Part shown: positions 49,457 to 62,100 of the stretch, in pieces | How positions within the stretch are numbered: position 1 is the first letter of the stretch | Layout of the letters: every line of letters starts with the position of its first letter | NCBI GenBank assembly: GCA_914767715.1 | Contig: OU612067.1 | Span: 32,898,162 to 32,962,161, forward strand | Source: Membranipora membranacea | Taxonomy: Eukaryota > Bryozoa > Gymnolaemata > Cheilostomatida > Membraniporidae | Reading direction: 5' to 3' | DNA length: 64,000 nt | Program-made: the position numbers and the translations under genes | Notes under the pieces: model-generated | What the model was told of the DNA's origin: nothing | The model's database searches: none | The model's input: the letters and a program-made list of their open reading frames with translations, nothing else

Positions 49457-50156
49457 ACCCACCCTCTCAAAATTTAGGCAAACCTATTGATCTAACTCGG
49501 GACAACTCTTTACATCTGATAAAAGTGATGATCATGTGCTTCAATTGTCTCACAATTTTTGCTCATAAAATAATAACTGTATTTTTCAAAGAAAGATCAG
49601 AAATATGCTTTGAAAAATAATTATTTCAATAATGATTTTGTCTTATGAATTACGAAACCACACCAATATTACAACATAATGTGAACCAATCTCATTCTCA
49701 ACGCAAGGAATAAGTTCTCACATAAGTGGTTACCACTGATTCTATGGTTAGAGTATAGAGGGGGGGGGGGGTGACTATATATAAGTTGGATGAAAATTAG
49801 GTTGTGAACTGTAACATTTTTTGTAACAAAATAAAAATTTGGATGTTTATGTTTATGTTTAAGTCAGTTGTAAGTGTATACTTAACAGTTATTTAACAGA
49901 CATGTTTCAAATAAAGGTGACCGATATCGCAGCATCCTGGCATGCCCGCATCAGGTAATCAGATAAAAATCCTTAAATAGATTTAGAACATATTGACACC
50001 AAATCACTAGGCTAGAAAAAATGGTAACGAAAATCACCAATCACCAAGTATAACCAGTAACTAGTGAATAACAAAATAATGTGAAAAATGTAAAACGCCT
50101 TGATTTTCACTGAGTGGTGAGGCTGCGATATCCGTCTTCTACACAGATTTCACGTC

Positions 50157-53100
50157 TTACTTCCTCCATTTACGTGCTCGCTTGTCATCTCCCGGTTGCC
50201 CAGATTTGGGTGTGACGTCCTCATTCTGTGTGCTCTGGTCGGAACGCCAGTTGGTAACGGCCGAAGATTGGCCTGGTGTCCTGTGATAGGTACGATGCTG
50301 TCCACTTGTAGGATAACCTCGTCTCTGATTAAGGTTCGCCCTCGATCCCTGATAAAACTGCTGATTTCCACTGAGAGCTGATCCATGACTGCCGCATGTG
50401 GCACTAGACCATGATTGCTGTCCTGGGGACACTGTTTTTCTACTCTCATAATGTGAATGATTTGCTGCTGCCTTATGAAGTGGACAGGAGACTTTGATTT
50501 GAGGTTTGGGTAGTGTTCTGGTTTGGTCCTTGCTAGTCCCTCTATGAGCATCAGTTGTCTTTGAAGATCTTCTTTGACAGCCATTTAGAATTTGCATGAG
50601 ATCAAACAGTTCTCCCTCAGTTGGTTTACCACTCATCTGTTCTCTGCGAGAGAAGCGGATGTGAGCTTCGTTTGCTTGCTTATGAAACAACCTACCATGA
50701 AGGGCGAGGTCTCTACCTAAATGATTTGGCATTGGGAGGAGTTTATGAGAGATTCCGATTATTGGATATTGATATGAGGTCGGAAGATGGGAGCATAGCT
50801 TCTGGTAGAACTTTCGGAAAGCGGATAATTTAGAAATGTCTTCAAAACAATGTAGATCTGGTCGGGCTTCGAGAATCTCTTTGAATTCCTGTAGGTATGT
50901 GGGGTAGTTCTGTAGGTGATGATTCAAGCATGCAGTATCAGTGCCGTGGGAATGGACATCTAGTAGATGTAGATCTTTGTTGAGTTTTCCCATCGTTACC
51001 GATGACGGGTCATTGAAATCGAGCTGCAACTCTTTAATTGCTATTGATGCTGTTTTGTCATTCAAGTTGAAACTAATTCTTAGTTCTTGGCCGATTTTCT
51101 CAAACTCTACTAAGGAGTTGTTATGACAGACCGAAGCATAAATCATATGCTGCGCCATTTCTCTGCCCTTACCCCGCTCTTCATTCCAATATCTCCTTAT
51201 TCTATCGACTATTGCTGTATTGTCCTGATGCGATATCGGAATGTCTACTGTTCTTGATCTCCAGCTACTCAGCGCATCTTGATACTCAAACCAATCTGGC
51301 AGGGGAATATTTTGCGCATCTCCTATGGCTAATATTGCGTAGAAAGAGGTCTGAACATTCTGGCATACTGCTAATCTTTTCTTGGACGACTTTTTGAGCA
51401 TTGACTTAACCTCATGAAGACTGATCGTCGCCGGTTCTTCAGGGTGTTGATCTTGATCAGAGAGAGTACAAGTAGGATGATGGCTGTCATCGGTAGCTGG
51501 ATGGTGGCTGGTATTAGCTGTGGCCTGCAGAGCCGCGCCTAGAACAATCTGTGAGCGCTGGTCTATCAATGAACGAGATAACTCATCAGTTTCGTTGACC
51601 TGCAATAAAAAGACAAAATAGCATCACAACCATGTGTTATCGATGAAGCAATGTATGGTCCTGCTCAAAATTCCCTTTTTATATCTATAGTTCTGCTACT
51701 TATATCTATTTATATGTTTGTGTCCAAAAAATTCATTATGATATCATTTACACTGTTGCCCTAATGCAGCAGATATAAATTTTCTTCGTAATATAGTTTT
51801 GCTGTCAAACAACACATCTGTCTCTAGTAGAGGCGGAGCTCAATTCAGGCTATAGGGAATAATTTTGGGTGCGTGCAACTGAACAGCTGTTGAACATCTC
51901 CGATTTCTGGATTATAATTACTGTAGTATACGTAGTATCTGTACTGGTTACTGATGCGTTATAAAGACATCTATGAGTTCGAGTGTCTTGCTTAATCTTT
52001 CTCACAGTTTTGAAATTCGACTCAAAAATAAGTATTTTTTTAATAAAGTTGTATCAGCATAAATATTCAGCTTAAAAAATGATTGTCAGGGTTTTTTGCT
52101 CATTTGGTTGTAAGTAAGCCTATTCTATTCTACTCTATTTGACACTTGACACTATAGAGTTATGGCCAGTTATTATATATTCTATTTTGACAGTTTTCAA
52201 CAAGTTTTATAATATCGACTCTGGGAGTTACTCCCTCACAAGTATTGTGAGGACAACTCTGATTTGCTTATAAATTGCTCCAGTTCTCAGATTGAAAGTG
52301 ACAGGAATGAGAAGTGACTGTACTACAAGGACACAATACATGCACCTGCACAAATATTTATCCAAATAATTAAGACCCAATAAGCTGGCCGATCACACAA
52401 CCAACAGTAAGCTGAAGTTATTGGCAGACAGAAAATAGTTGTCTTAGGATTGTCATAGACTACGACATAAAGTTGTTACTAAGATGTGGCCAAGTAACAT
52501 GATTCACAGGATTGCCTACTTACCTAGTGAACATAGGCCTGGTCAATGTAGTGAGTCCAGCTAGAGTAATTTTACATTAAGTAATACTGCTGATATTAAA
52601 AGCCCACACTTATATACTTCCTAATAAAACTGACTTAGGAAATGACACTACAACCTCTTAAACTATTATCATACTAACCTGCTGCTCATATTTGTAGCTT
52701 GTACTCAGCCAAGATGATCCTTTAGTGAATGCTTTCACTTTCAAATCGAGTGATCCATAAGTCTGTCCTTTCTTCCGACTGTGTAACTCAACTTCTTCAC
52801 CTGCGGTGACAGACTTTAATTGAGTAAGTGCGTTACTACATGAGTGAAGCCTTGGCTGCTCGTCAGTCAGGGGTGGTAACGGTAAAGAGTAGAATTGCAA
52901 TGGGAAGTCTGCATTTGTACTGATATGGGAAAGGAGTTGGGGACTGTTCAACCAGTGAAGGGTGGTTATCCATCCATATGTGTCTGAGACATTCCTGTGG
53001 AATGCAGCTTTGTCCGTCTTTGGGGTGATGATTCCCTTGATGATATGTATGATTGTGCGAACGCCTGGCTGGCCCCAGGTTTTAAATACTGATATCAGAA

Positions 53101-56100
53101 CTGATACACGGGTGTTTGGAACATTAGAGCCGGATTCATTATAGAGTGTCATTATCTGATGGAACTGTCTTCCTTGTTCGATTGTCAGCTCTTCTTCGAT
53201 TTGTTTATACCTATCCTCCTAAAATTAGAAACAACGAAATTTATCGAATACAGTTCAACTTATGGTCTATGATTACCTAGTAAAGATTTGAAGATTCAAA
53301 TCTGCAATTGAACTGAATGAAATAATATGAATTTCTCTTTTAGGGAAGGTAATTGCTCAATAAGCTGACATGGTTTAACTAATAACAAGGCTAGTGGATG
53401 GCTGATTGCAAGAACTTTATTCGATGTTGAAATCAATTTTCTTAAAGCTGACAAACCTGGTAAAAACTGGTATCTGATTTGACAAAGGCTGCGCCATCAC
53501 CTCCATAATCAACATCAGCCGGGCTACTTGGCTCAGTGATTTTTATTCGCAGGAGACTGTCAGATGGATGTTCGTAGACGTAGGTTTCTCTGAATTTGTC
53601 TGATAGATTTATCTCAGGTAAAATTGTACTCATATGTAACTCCCCTTTACTGTAAACTGGCATGCTGTCAGTCACCACAAAGCAGGGACTCTCGGTAAGA
53701 AGAAGATCCTTCTTTTCTATAAAAACAAATTTTGATTGAAGCGAATTTGGCCATTCATATGAAATGAAACCATGAAAATTTTGATTATTTCGATTAATTC
53801 AAGGAACACACATGCCTCAAATTACATCCCTTGTACTCCCAAAAATCTAAACTGCTATAAGATATTTGGGTACTTATCCCTCATCAAAGGGAGTTATGTT
53901 TTCTCACCTGCTTTTTCCAAGTCTTCTTGACATTGTGCTTTTATTGCGTGATAGAGGTGGTTGTTATTCACTATTTCAGTCACCATTCTGAGTCCACCCT
54001 CTCTTTTGTTAACTGAATCCTTTAAGATCCCGGCAAATAAGTGATAAAGACTGTGTACAGAGCCTTCTGCTGATCGTTTTGTAAGCTTCCTGACGGTGAC
54101 AATTGAGGTATGGAAGGGCATATCAAGGTCACTCAAATGTGAACCATCCGAGCTGCTGCTACTGCTGCTCTCAGTGTCAGAGGCGGAGTCAACTGTATTG
54201 GTCTTGATAATAGAAAAAAGTATTATCATTTACATAAGCAGATGATATTAGGATATTAGAATTGGTTGTGCTTTAATTTGTAAGGAATTTTATGAAATAA
54301 ATAAACCCCAACAAACTTTTAGGAATCAACTGATGAGAGCCAATAGGGAAGGAGGCAAGGGAATAGGGAACAGACCGCAGCAGGTATTGTGCCCAAATCG
54401 CTCGCTCGTTGATGGATCAAAGTAGCCAGCTATGATTTTGAGCCAAACGATAATGATAATTTGTTTCAAACAGCGTTGTTCATTCTGATTGAAAATCCCC
54501 AGTATAATATGGGGGGTTAATTTGAAGTCAGTGAAACTAAGCAATATTTAAGGAAATCCTTGGATGTATTATACAGATTTCTGTATCAGTCCACATAGAG
54601 TGAAGACTGCTCCTCATATTTCCGAAAAAGCAAGAGAAGTTTGAATGGAGCTAATCCTTTTTAAATTTGATATGGCTGGCTGATCTTTTTACGTCAACTG
54701 GGCCTTTATGCGATCTGCTTTTATAAGACTATTATAATAGGCAAACAAAAACATACTCTGTGCATGAAAAAAAACATAATGCTTTGCCATAGCCTTTTAA
54801 AGGTTGATTAAAAGGTTGGTTAAAATCCGATGTCATATCACTCGCCCATCCCGAGGCATGGGCGGCGAAATATTAATGCCTTAATGGCGAGGCCGCAATA
54901 TCTGCGCCAATTTGCTCTCAGTTTGCAGGCAGGTCGGAGCACACCTGGGGGCCAACCAATCCCCATTAGAAGATGGACTGCAGTGGGATTCGAACCCACG
55001 ACCTTCAACACTTGCGTGTTGAAGTCCGGCGCTCTAACCAACTGAGCCACCTCCTACTCCTTTATATAAAATGACATTGCTATTTACACAATCTACCTTT
55101 GATAGACTAAGGGCCAGAATGGAAACATTCACATTTTAGTACGTTGATGTAGTGGTGGCTAAGTTACATATAAAAAAAGAATTGTAAATGTGTTTCTCAG
55201 CGTTGAAGCTATTTTTAGTGCATTACATATCAAGCAAGGGTGACACTTTTGTTATTATGTAATATATCAGGCGCACAAAGTGTCGTATTTTCTTTTCAAT
55301 TGTATTTACCTGAGTATTCGCTGGTTTTGCTTTCATACAATGCTCATGGAAGAATTTAATGAGACAAAGTATTCAGCAGTTTACAAAGAGTCTGAGATGA
55401 AGACGCCTATACATAAAAAAATTTTCATCCTCAACTGAAAATCACTTCAGCCCCTTGGGTCATATTTAATTCTTGCTGCTTGTACCTATCTGGGTTATTT
55501 ATCGTTGTTATTAATTACCCCGTGCATTGAAGCCTAAATTGTACTGAAGTATGTAAGATAAGACATTCCTGAGGTTTTTCACATGAATCATCATCCTCTT
55601 ACGAATTCTTGACATCTGAGTTGCTAGACAGACTAGTACATATTATGTTTGAAAATCAATTTATGTAATGGGCCGACCATAATACATAACAACTAAACCC
55701 TCTCCAAGTTGTTAACCTTAAACCTCCCATGAACATTGAAATTCAGTCTCATTTTAGTTGCTCATAAAATGATTATGTGGCAAACATCAATCCCTATATC
55801 CCTATACTGTGTATATCTATATGAATATGTATATATAGTGTCGGTTTGTACCTGCTGTTGTATATTTCCTCTTTCCCTCTGACTGCGATCTTCCTGTAAT
55901 CTGCCTACCGAAGTCGAAGGGTCAGTAGGCGATTGTATGAAGTCTATGTCCCTATTCACTGAAACAGAAGAGTATTGTTAATTACACAGTTAGTTTTATA
56001 AATCAATAAGTGTCTCAAATTCCATCACACCATAAAATATTGGACTTTCTAACATAAATATATTTATTGTGATGACTCAATCACAGAGCCAAATTGGGTT

Positions 56101-59100
56101 TTTGTTGATTTACATGAGCTATCATTTTCATTGGACCAACCACACTTTGAATGGGCATTATTGAGCCTTTATTTTCCCGGCATCCCCAAATAATTTTGTC
56201 ATAAAAGGTGTTGTGTCAGCTGCTTGAATTGTCTGGAAAAGAGTGATCTCAAATGGCTCTCAAAAAGCGTGTCGGTGCTACATAGTTCTTATCACTGCCT
56301 GATAACCATGTAGTATATCTGAAGCAAATATGTATTGCACCTACCTAAAGTTTGACTAGCTGCAGTTTGATGTGTCTCACTAGCAGGGCAGAATTCAATG
56401 TTGCACTGTATGGAGGCCTTCTGTGGTTTTGAACCTTCTAGCTCTTTCTTCAGAGTTTGGAACTCAGCTTTGAGTGTCTGAAGTAATAATTCTTGGTCAT
56501 TGATCATTGCCTGATGTTGTTGAATCAGAATATTGCGCTCGTCAATAACTTTAGCTTGTGCTTAAAAAAGAAAATTATTAAACTAAAGTCTACAAAAAGA
56601 CCGAAGCAATATTTAGTCTGACAGCGTTTTCTGCAATGGTTATGTAGGCCTAATATTTTTATACTGAACAAATTTGAGACTCTTCCGGGGAAAAGTTATG
56701 TATGGTATTAGAAATTATCCCCCTTTCTTATCTATGAGGTATTTATGCTTTGGTTTTCAGTGTAAAATATTGCATATATATCTCCTGCAGGACTAGCTGC
56801 TAGACTATATATATTGCTTTGGTCTTTAGGTAGTCCAAGGAGTTTGTAACTCCCTGGGTAGTCCTTATTTTCGACGACTGGGAAACCGCAAAGAAACAAG
56901 TTGATGGACATAGTGGCAACCTCTATCAAGGATACACGACAGAGAAAGGAGAGATTAACTTTATGTAAACAAGGATTTAAAGAACCACAGGTATTCTATA
57001 CATCTAAACATACTACATTCTCCTCTACTGTCACCACCACAACTTCCACAGGTGCGTCAAGCAATACAATGGCTACCAAGGAGGTTAGTACAGGACCGAA
57101 TGAACCGCTTAGCCAGTCAAATGTCATGATATCATCAAGCAATCCAAAGGCTACCAATAAAATTGCCACTGGACCAGCCGAGCCAATTAACGCATCAGTT
57201 ATTCCGAAATCGTCAAGCAATCCGATGGCCACCAAGGAAGTTGGCACTGGATTAAGCACACCTATTGACCTGTCAGATGAAGTGAAATCGTCTAACAATC
57301 AATCAAACACGCCAATAAAATCAGTTGCAACTGGAGAGGAAGAAAGCTGTCAAACAAACCACACACCTACAAGTTTACATGAAAACCGCATAACAACAGA
57401 ATGTATCACATGTGTCAACATGCTGGAAATCGTAAAAGAGATGTCAGCCAAACTGACCGCTTTGCAATCTGAGGTTTCCACTCTAAACAAAAAGATTGAA
57501 AAGTTGCCTGAAAAACCGACCAGTATACCCATATGGCTCTCAGCTACAGAAATGCAGCAGCCGTGGGGCTTCCACCACCTGCACCAGCATCGCCACCAGA
57601 AACACAATTGAGACAGCAGTACCAACAGCATAAACCACCCCCACAACAACTATCAGCACAGCAAAATAACGGTAATTCACAGAAATCGCAAAAACCAGAT
57701 CCACCACCAAAACAAGACAAACCCGACAAACCTTCTTCTGGACAAAAACCGAGGGAAACAAAAAGAAACGATCCGACATTCGAACCTGCAAAATGCATAA
57801 TAATACATAGCAACAGCAAAGATTTCAGCAACGTCAACCACGATGATGTCCGTAAGGCAGTTAGTCAAGTTGCAGAAAAGCCGGTTATGATTGATTTCAT
57901 CAACAAATATAAGTTTAACTCTGCTGACCCCAAATTTATCGTCCAACTGTCCGACCCCACCATAAGAGAACACATGACCACAAACTGGAACAAGGAAACG
58001 CTAGGAGGAAGTACAGCTCGCCTCCCAATAAAACCAAACAAAAACATCGCAATGTTGAAGGAAGTTCCCACATACGTATCAGATGAAGAACTCTTGAAGC
58101 AGATTCAAGATATTTTTGGCGAAGTCTCATCGATATACCGGCTACAGACAGCTGAAAAGAAATACCTACGCACAGTAAAAGTAACATTTAATAATCATAA
58201 TCAACTAGAGAGAGAACTTCGTGACAATGTCACTCTCCACGATCTAAATCTAAAACTCCGAGCAGAAAAACTAAACATAAACAATGGCTAACTCAACCCA
58301 GCAATCTAGAAATATCTTTGAATACAACCTAGACCTCCACAACCGACTTTGGGATAACACCTCATCACTAGCCAATGCTACCAGGACCTCTGGACATAAC
58401 ACTCTCAGCCTTCTTCACCACAATGTTAAGTCTTTAATGAACAAACTTTATTTCTATGAAAGTCTAAATTTATCAAACTCAATTGACATTTTTTCTATTT
58501 CGGAAACATGGTTGAAACCTGAAATTCCAAACTCCATTGTGGACCTCCCTGGCTTTAATATTATCAGATGTGAGAGAAAATCGACCACAAAAACACGTGG
58601 CGGTGGGGCAGCTCTCTATTTAAATAATGTTTTAAAGTTTAAAACTATTCAACAGCCTCAATCTAAACTGCGAGAATTATGTGACTCTGTTTGGATTAAC
58701 ATCAAAACTCAACAAGATGAAGGTAGCTTGATCGTAGCATCCATCTATCTTCCACCTGACGCTGATAAAATGAAATTTATCTCATTATTGAGTGATATTT
58801 TACATCAAAAACAGTTCATTCCAAAAAAGGTCGTGTTATTAGGGGATTTCAACATAAATTGGAACTCTAACTCTAGAGAAAAACAACTTATACAACAGAG
58901 TCTCATTTCTACAGGCCTATATCAAGTGATAACAGGTTCATCATTTGTAAGTTACCATGATAATGAAAGCCTCATCGATCACAATTATGTTAATTGTGAT
59001 CTAAAAGTCAAAACTTCCAAAATTTTAACATGTGAGCGATCAATCTCAGACCACTATGCCACACTTTTAATGCTTGACAGGATAAAACCTTTAAAGCCAA

Positions 59101-62100
59101 AACGTCAACTCATCAAAACCAGTAGTTTCAAGAAATTAAACCCCTTGTTATTCTATAAAGAATGTGCACTGTTACCTTTTCAGCAAATAGCCCCCCCCCC
59201 CCGACCCCAATCTTTCAATCCATAAACGAGCTGAAATGATTGACCAATCTATAATAAACATTGTAGACAAACACGCGCCAGAAAAAACTATGCGAGTACG
59301 CAACAAGAAAAACCAATGGATCACTTCGGATGTGCTGCGCATGATTTCACTCAAAAACAAATTTTACAGGGAAGTATATAAAGCGTCTAAAGCCCCAACT
59401 GATGGCCAAGTCCAACATTACAAGAAATTCAGAAACTATGTTACCAACCAAATTCGTACCGCTAAGAAAAACTACATTAGCAAATAATTATCAGCAAACG
59501 AAAAAAGTTTTTATTCCTGCTTAAAATCCGTAACCAAGAAACAGAAATCCCATACATCTATAGAGTGCCTGGAATACAAAAGTGTGGAACATACGGATGA
59601 AAAAGATATTGCCTGCGCCTTAAAAATGATTTCTTCATAAACGTTGCCGGGCGCTCTGAATTCAATCCGGCAAATTTCCCGCATTTTCCTACAGAAACAA
59701 ATTCTTTCAAATTCTCTTTCAGTCCAATCACTAGTAAAACAATTACTTTGCTCATAAATTCACTCAACTCAGACAAGCTGGTGGTCTAAGTGGCATACCA
59801 GCAATGATCTATAAAACAATAGTTGACTTAATTGCCTACCCGCTATCCATTCTGGTCAATGAATGCTATCATAGATCAATCTTCCCTGACTGCTTTAAAT
59901 CTGCCCTTGTCACGCCAATTCATAAAAAGGGTAAAAAATGTGACCCGTCAAATTATCGACCAATATCCTCGCATCCAATTCTGTCAAAGATATTTGAACA
60001 TGACATGAAAAATCAGATGATGTCTTACATAGAGAAACACAACCTATTTTCAGACCAACAATTCGGATTTCGTCAGAATCATTCAACCGAGCAAATGTTG
60101 CTATCTGTGCTGCAACAATGGAAAACTAAACTTGACCAATCCACTCCATGTTACATTGGAGCCTTATCCCTAGATGTCCGAAAAGCTTTTGATACAATCA
60201 ATCACAAACTTCTTCTATACATACTGGATAAAAAACAATTCTCCAGTTCTGCAATAGCACTTCTTCGATCATATCTTCAAAACCGATCCCAAGTAATGAA
60301 AGTGGGGTTGTCACGATCTAATTCACAAGCAATCACCTGTGGGGTACCTCAAGGCTCAATTCTGGGTCCTATCCTCTTAAACTTAGCCATCAATGGATTG
60401 CTAGCAACATTTGACAATTCATTCGCTTATGCAGATGATACGCTAATCTACTGTACAGCCACAAGCATAGATGAAGTACTAGTGGAGTCCAATACTCTGC
60501 TAAAGAAAGCATCAGATTGGTATCAGAGCCACTTAATGAGACTCAACAATGCGAAAACACAATTGTGCATATTTTCCAACAGAAACATTAAAAACTTTTA
60601 CCACATCAATTTTCAAAACTCAAAAATTGAGACAAAACTCTCTATCAATGTACTAGGGGTTACCCTGGATACTGATTTATCTTTCCACATCCATGCCAAT
60701 GAAACGGCAACCAAAGCAAACAAAGTAGTATACCTACTCTCAAAACTGAGAAAATACATGAATGTTGAGGAATCCTTAAGGACATACAAAATTCTCGTCA
60801 GACCTATCCTAGAATACTGCTCATCTATCCACCTGGAAGGCACTCAAAAAACATCCGATACAATTGAAAAAGTTCAGAATAAAGCAATTAGAATCATAAT
60901 ATCTGCACCTAAAAAGTTGGTAAAAACTGGTAGATCACTCTTAAACTTACCCACCCTAAAAAGTAGAAGACATTACCTATTTCACAAATTTACACATAAA
61001 AAATTATTCAAAAATAAAGCATCAAAGCATATTCTTCGCCTGGTGCAAATGTCCAATAAACACCAACGCTCCCTTAGAAGTAAATGTTCAGTAATAAAAC
61101 CCTCTTTAAGGACACATTTTGGCAAAACAGCTCTCTTAAATCTGCTGCACAATTTCAGACTGAAATGCAAAACGGCTGACAGCCTACTATCTTTTAACTA
61201 ATACTTTTTATAATAATTGTCACAAGAACAATAATTTTATATATATATATCATTTTCTATTTCTATAAAGCCATATATAACTTACTTACTTTCCCATTTC
61301 TAGAACATCGTCATTTATTTATGTATAACCCCTTTTTTTGTGTGTATTTAACTGTGTGTAGAGGTCAACAAGTTACTTTTTAACTACTCTGTTATCTGTA
61401 AACTTTCTATAAAACCTCTTTAAACAAATAAACAATAAACATAAATTTACACTTGTGTTGTAGGGTATAAATTATTTTTTGACTTGTCTTATAGTAAATC
61501 ACCAAGATATCTCTTTTTTTCGCTTACTTTTGCGCTGTACTGATCAACGACCATTACAAAGGAAATTCATGAGTTTGAGTCACCACAATTATCTTTACAA
61601 GAAGCTGGCTAATTTTGAGAATTCAGAGTGGACAGCTGTGATGGCTCAAACATATTTATAATTTTACAAGCCAAAATTGCTGCTACCACATACAAATCCA
61701 ATTATTATGCAAAGGTAACTAAATAAACAGTGATAAACCCTACATTTCTTAGTTTTGCTTCAAAGGAATTTTGTGGACATTTTATTACTTATTTGGTAAA
61801 TCACTCACCATTCAAAGTAACGTTGCGAATGTAGTCTGCAGTACATTCAAAATGATGCCTTAGTGCACATTGCAGAGCAGTCTCACCACGTATATCACTT
61901 TTATTGATGACCATCAATGTGTCCTGTGATGTTGCCAAAGCTCCGAGAATACACTTCACAACATTCTCATCCCCTTTCAAAGACGCTCTGTGGAGAATGG
62001 TTTGCGAATTATGATCGACACAACATACAAGCTGGAGTCGCTCTTTCATCTCTAAAGAATCCAAAAGAGTTTCCATTTTGTGTTCGGTCATATTTAAATG

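Larger units (their letters stand above)
46731..50156. other. Intergenic, repeat-bearing region
   Basis: No gene is supported. It holds a foldback element (47554-47655), a LINE 3' remnant (48551-48776) with a TA tail, one arm of the foldback family (49421-49456) and a G12 run (49760-49771). A small direct repeat GGCACACTGGTGANTGCTCT occurs twice near 46950-47000. Confidence 0.6.
56880..61446 (+). mobile_element. Decayed non-LTR retrotransposon (LINE) of Jockey/CR1/L2 type
   Basis: A near-full-length LINE, antisense to the ankyrin gene and inside its first intron. Order: ORF1 (two overlapping frames), ORF2 with an apurinic-type endonuclease, reverse transcriptase, an A/T-rich 3' UTR of about 245 bp and an A-rich end (AAACAAATAAACAATAAACA). 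Several frameshifts and a stop break ORF2, so this copy cannot move by itself. The exact 5' end and target duplication were not found; 56880 is an estimate. Clade placement within the CR1/L2/Jockey assemblage needs a phylogeny. Confidence 0.85.

Noticed and set aside
54973-55048. Functional tRNA gene on the minus strand
   Set aside because: The T arm and D stem are good, but the acceptor stem does not pair and the anticodon loop lacks U33. It is treated as a SINE head.
54838-55050. Open frames on both strands over the SINE
   Set aside because: Reading a tRNA-like head as protein (MAQLVRAPDF...) is a well-known artefact.
56732-56929. Minus-strand open frame before the LINE
   Set aside because: It looks protein-like in places, but it lies across the probable LINE boundary and has no splice site consistent with the ankyrin gene, whose exons already join in phase without it.
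57540-58187. Several minus-strand open frames antisense to LINE ORF1
   Set aside because: They mirror the codon bias of the plus-strand frames and contain no recognisable motif.
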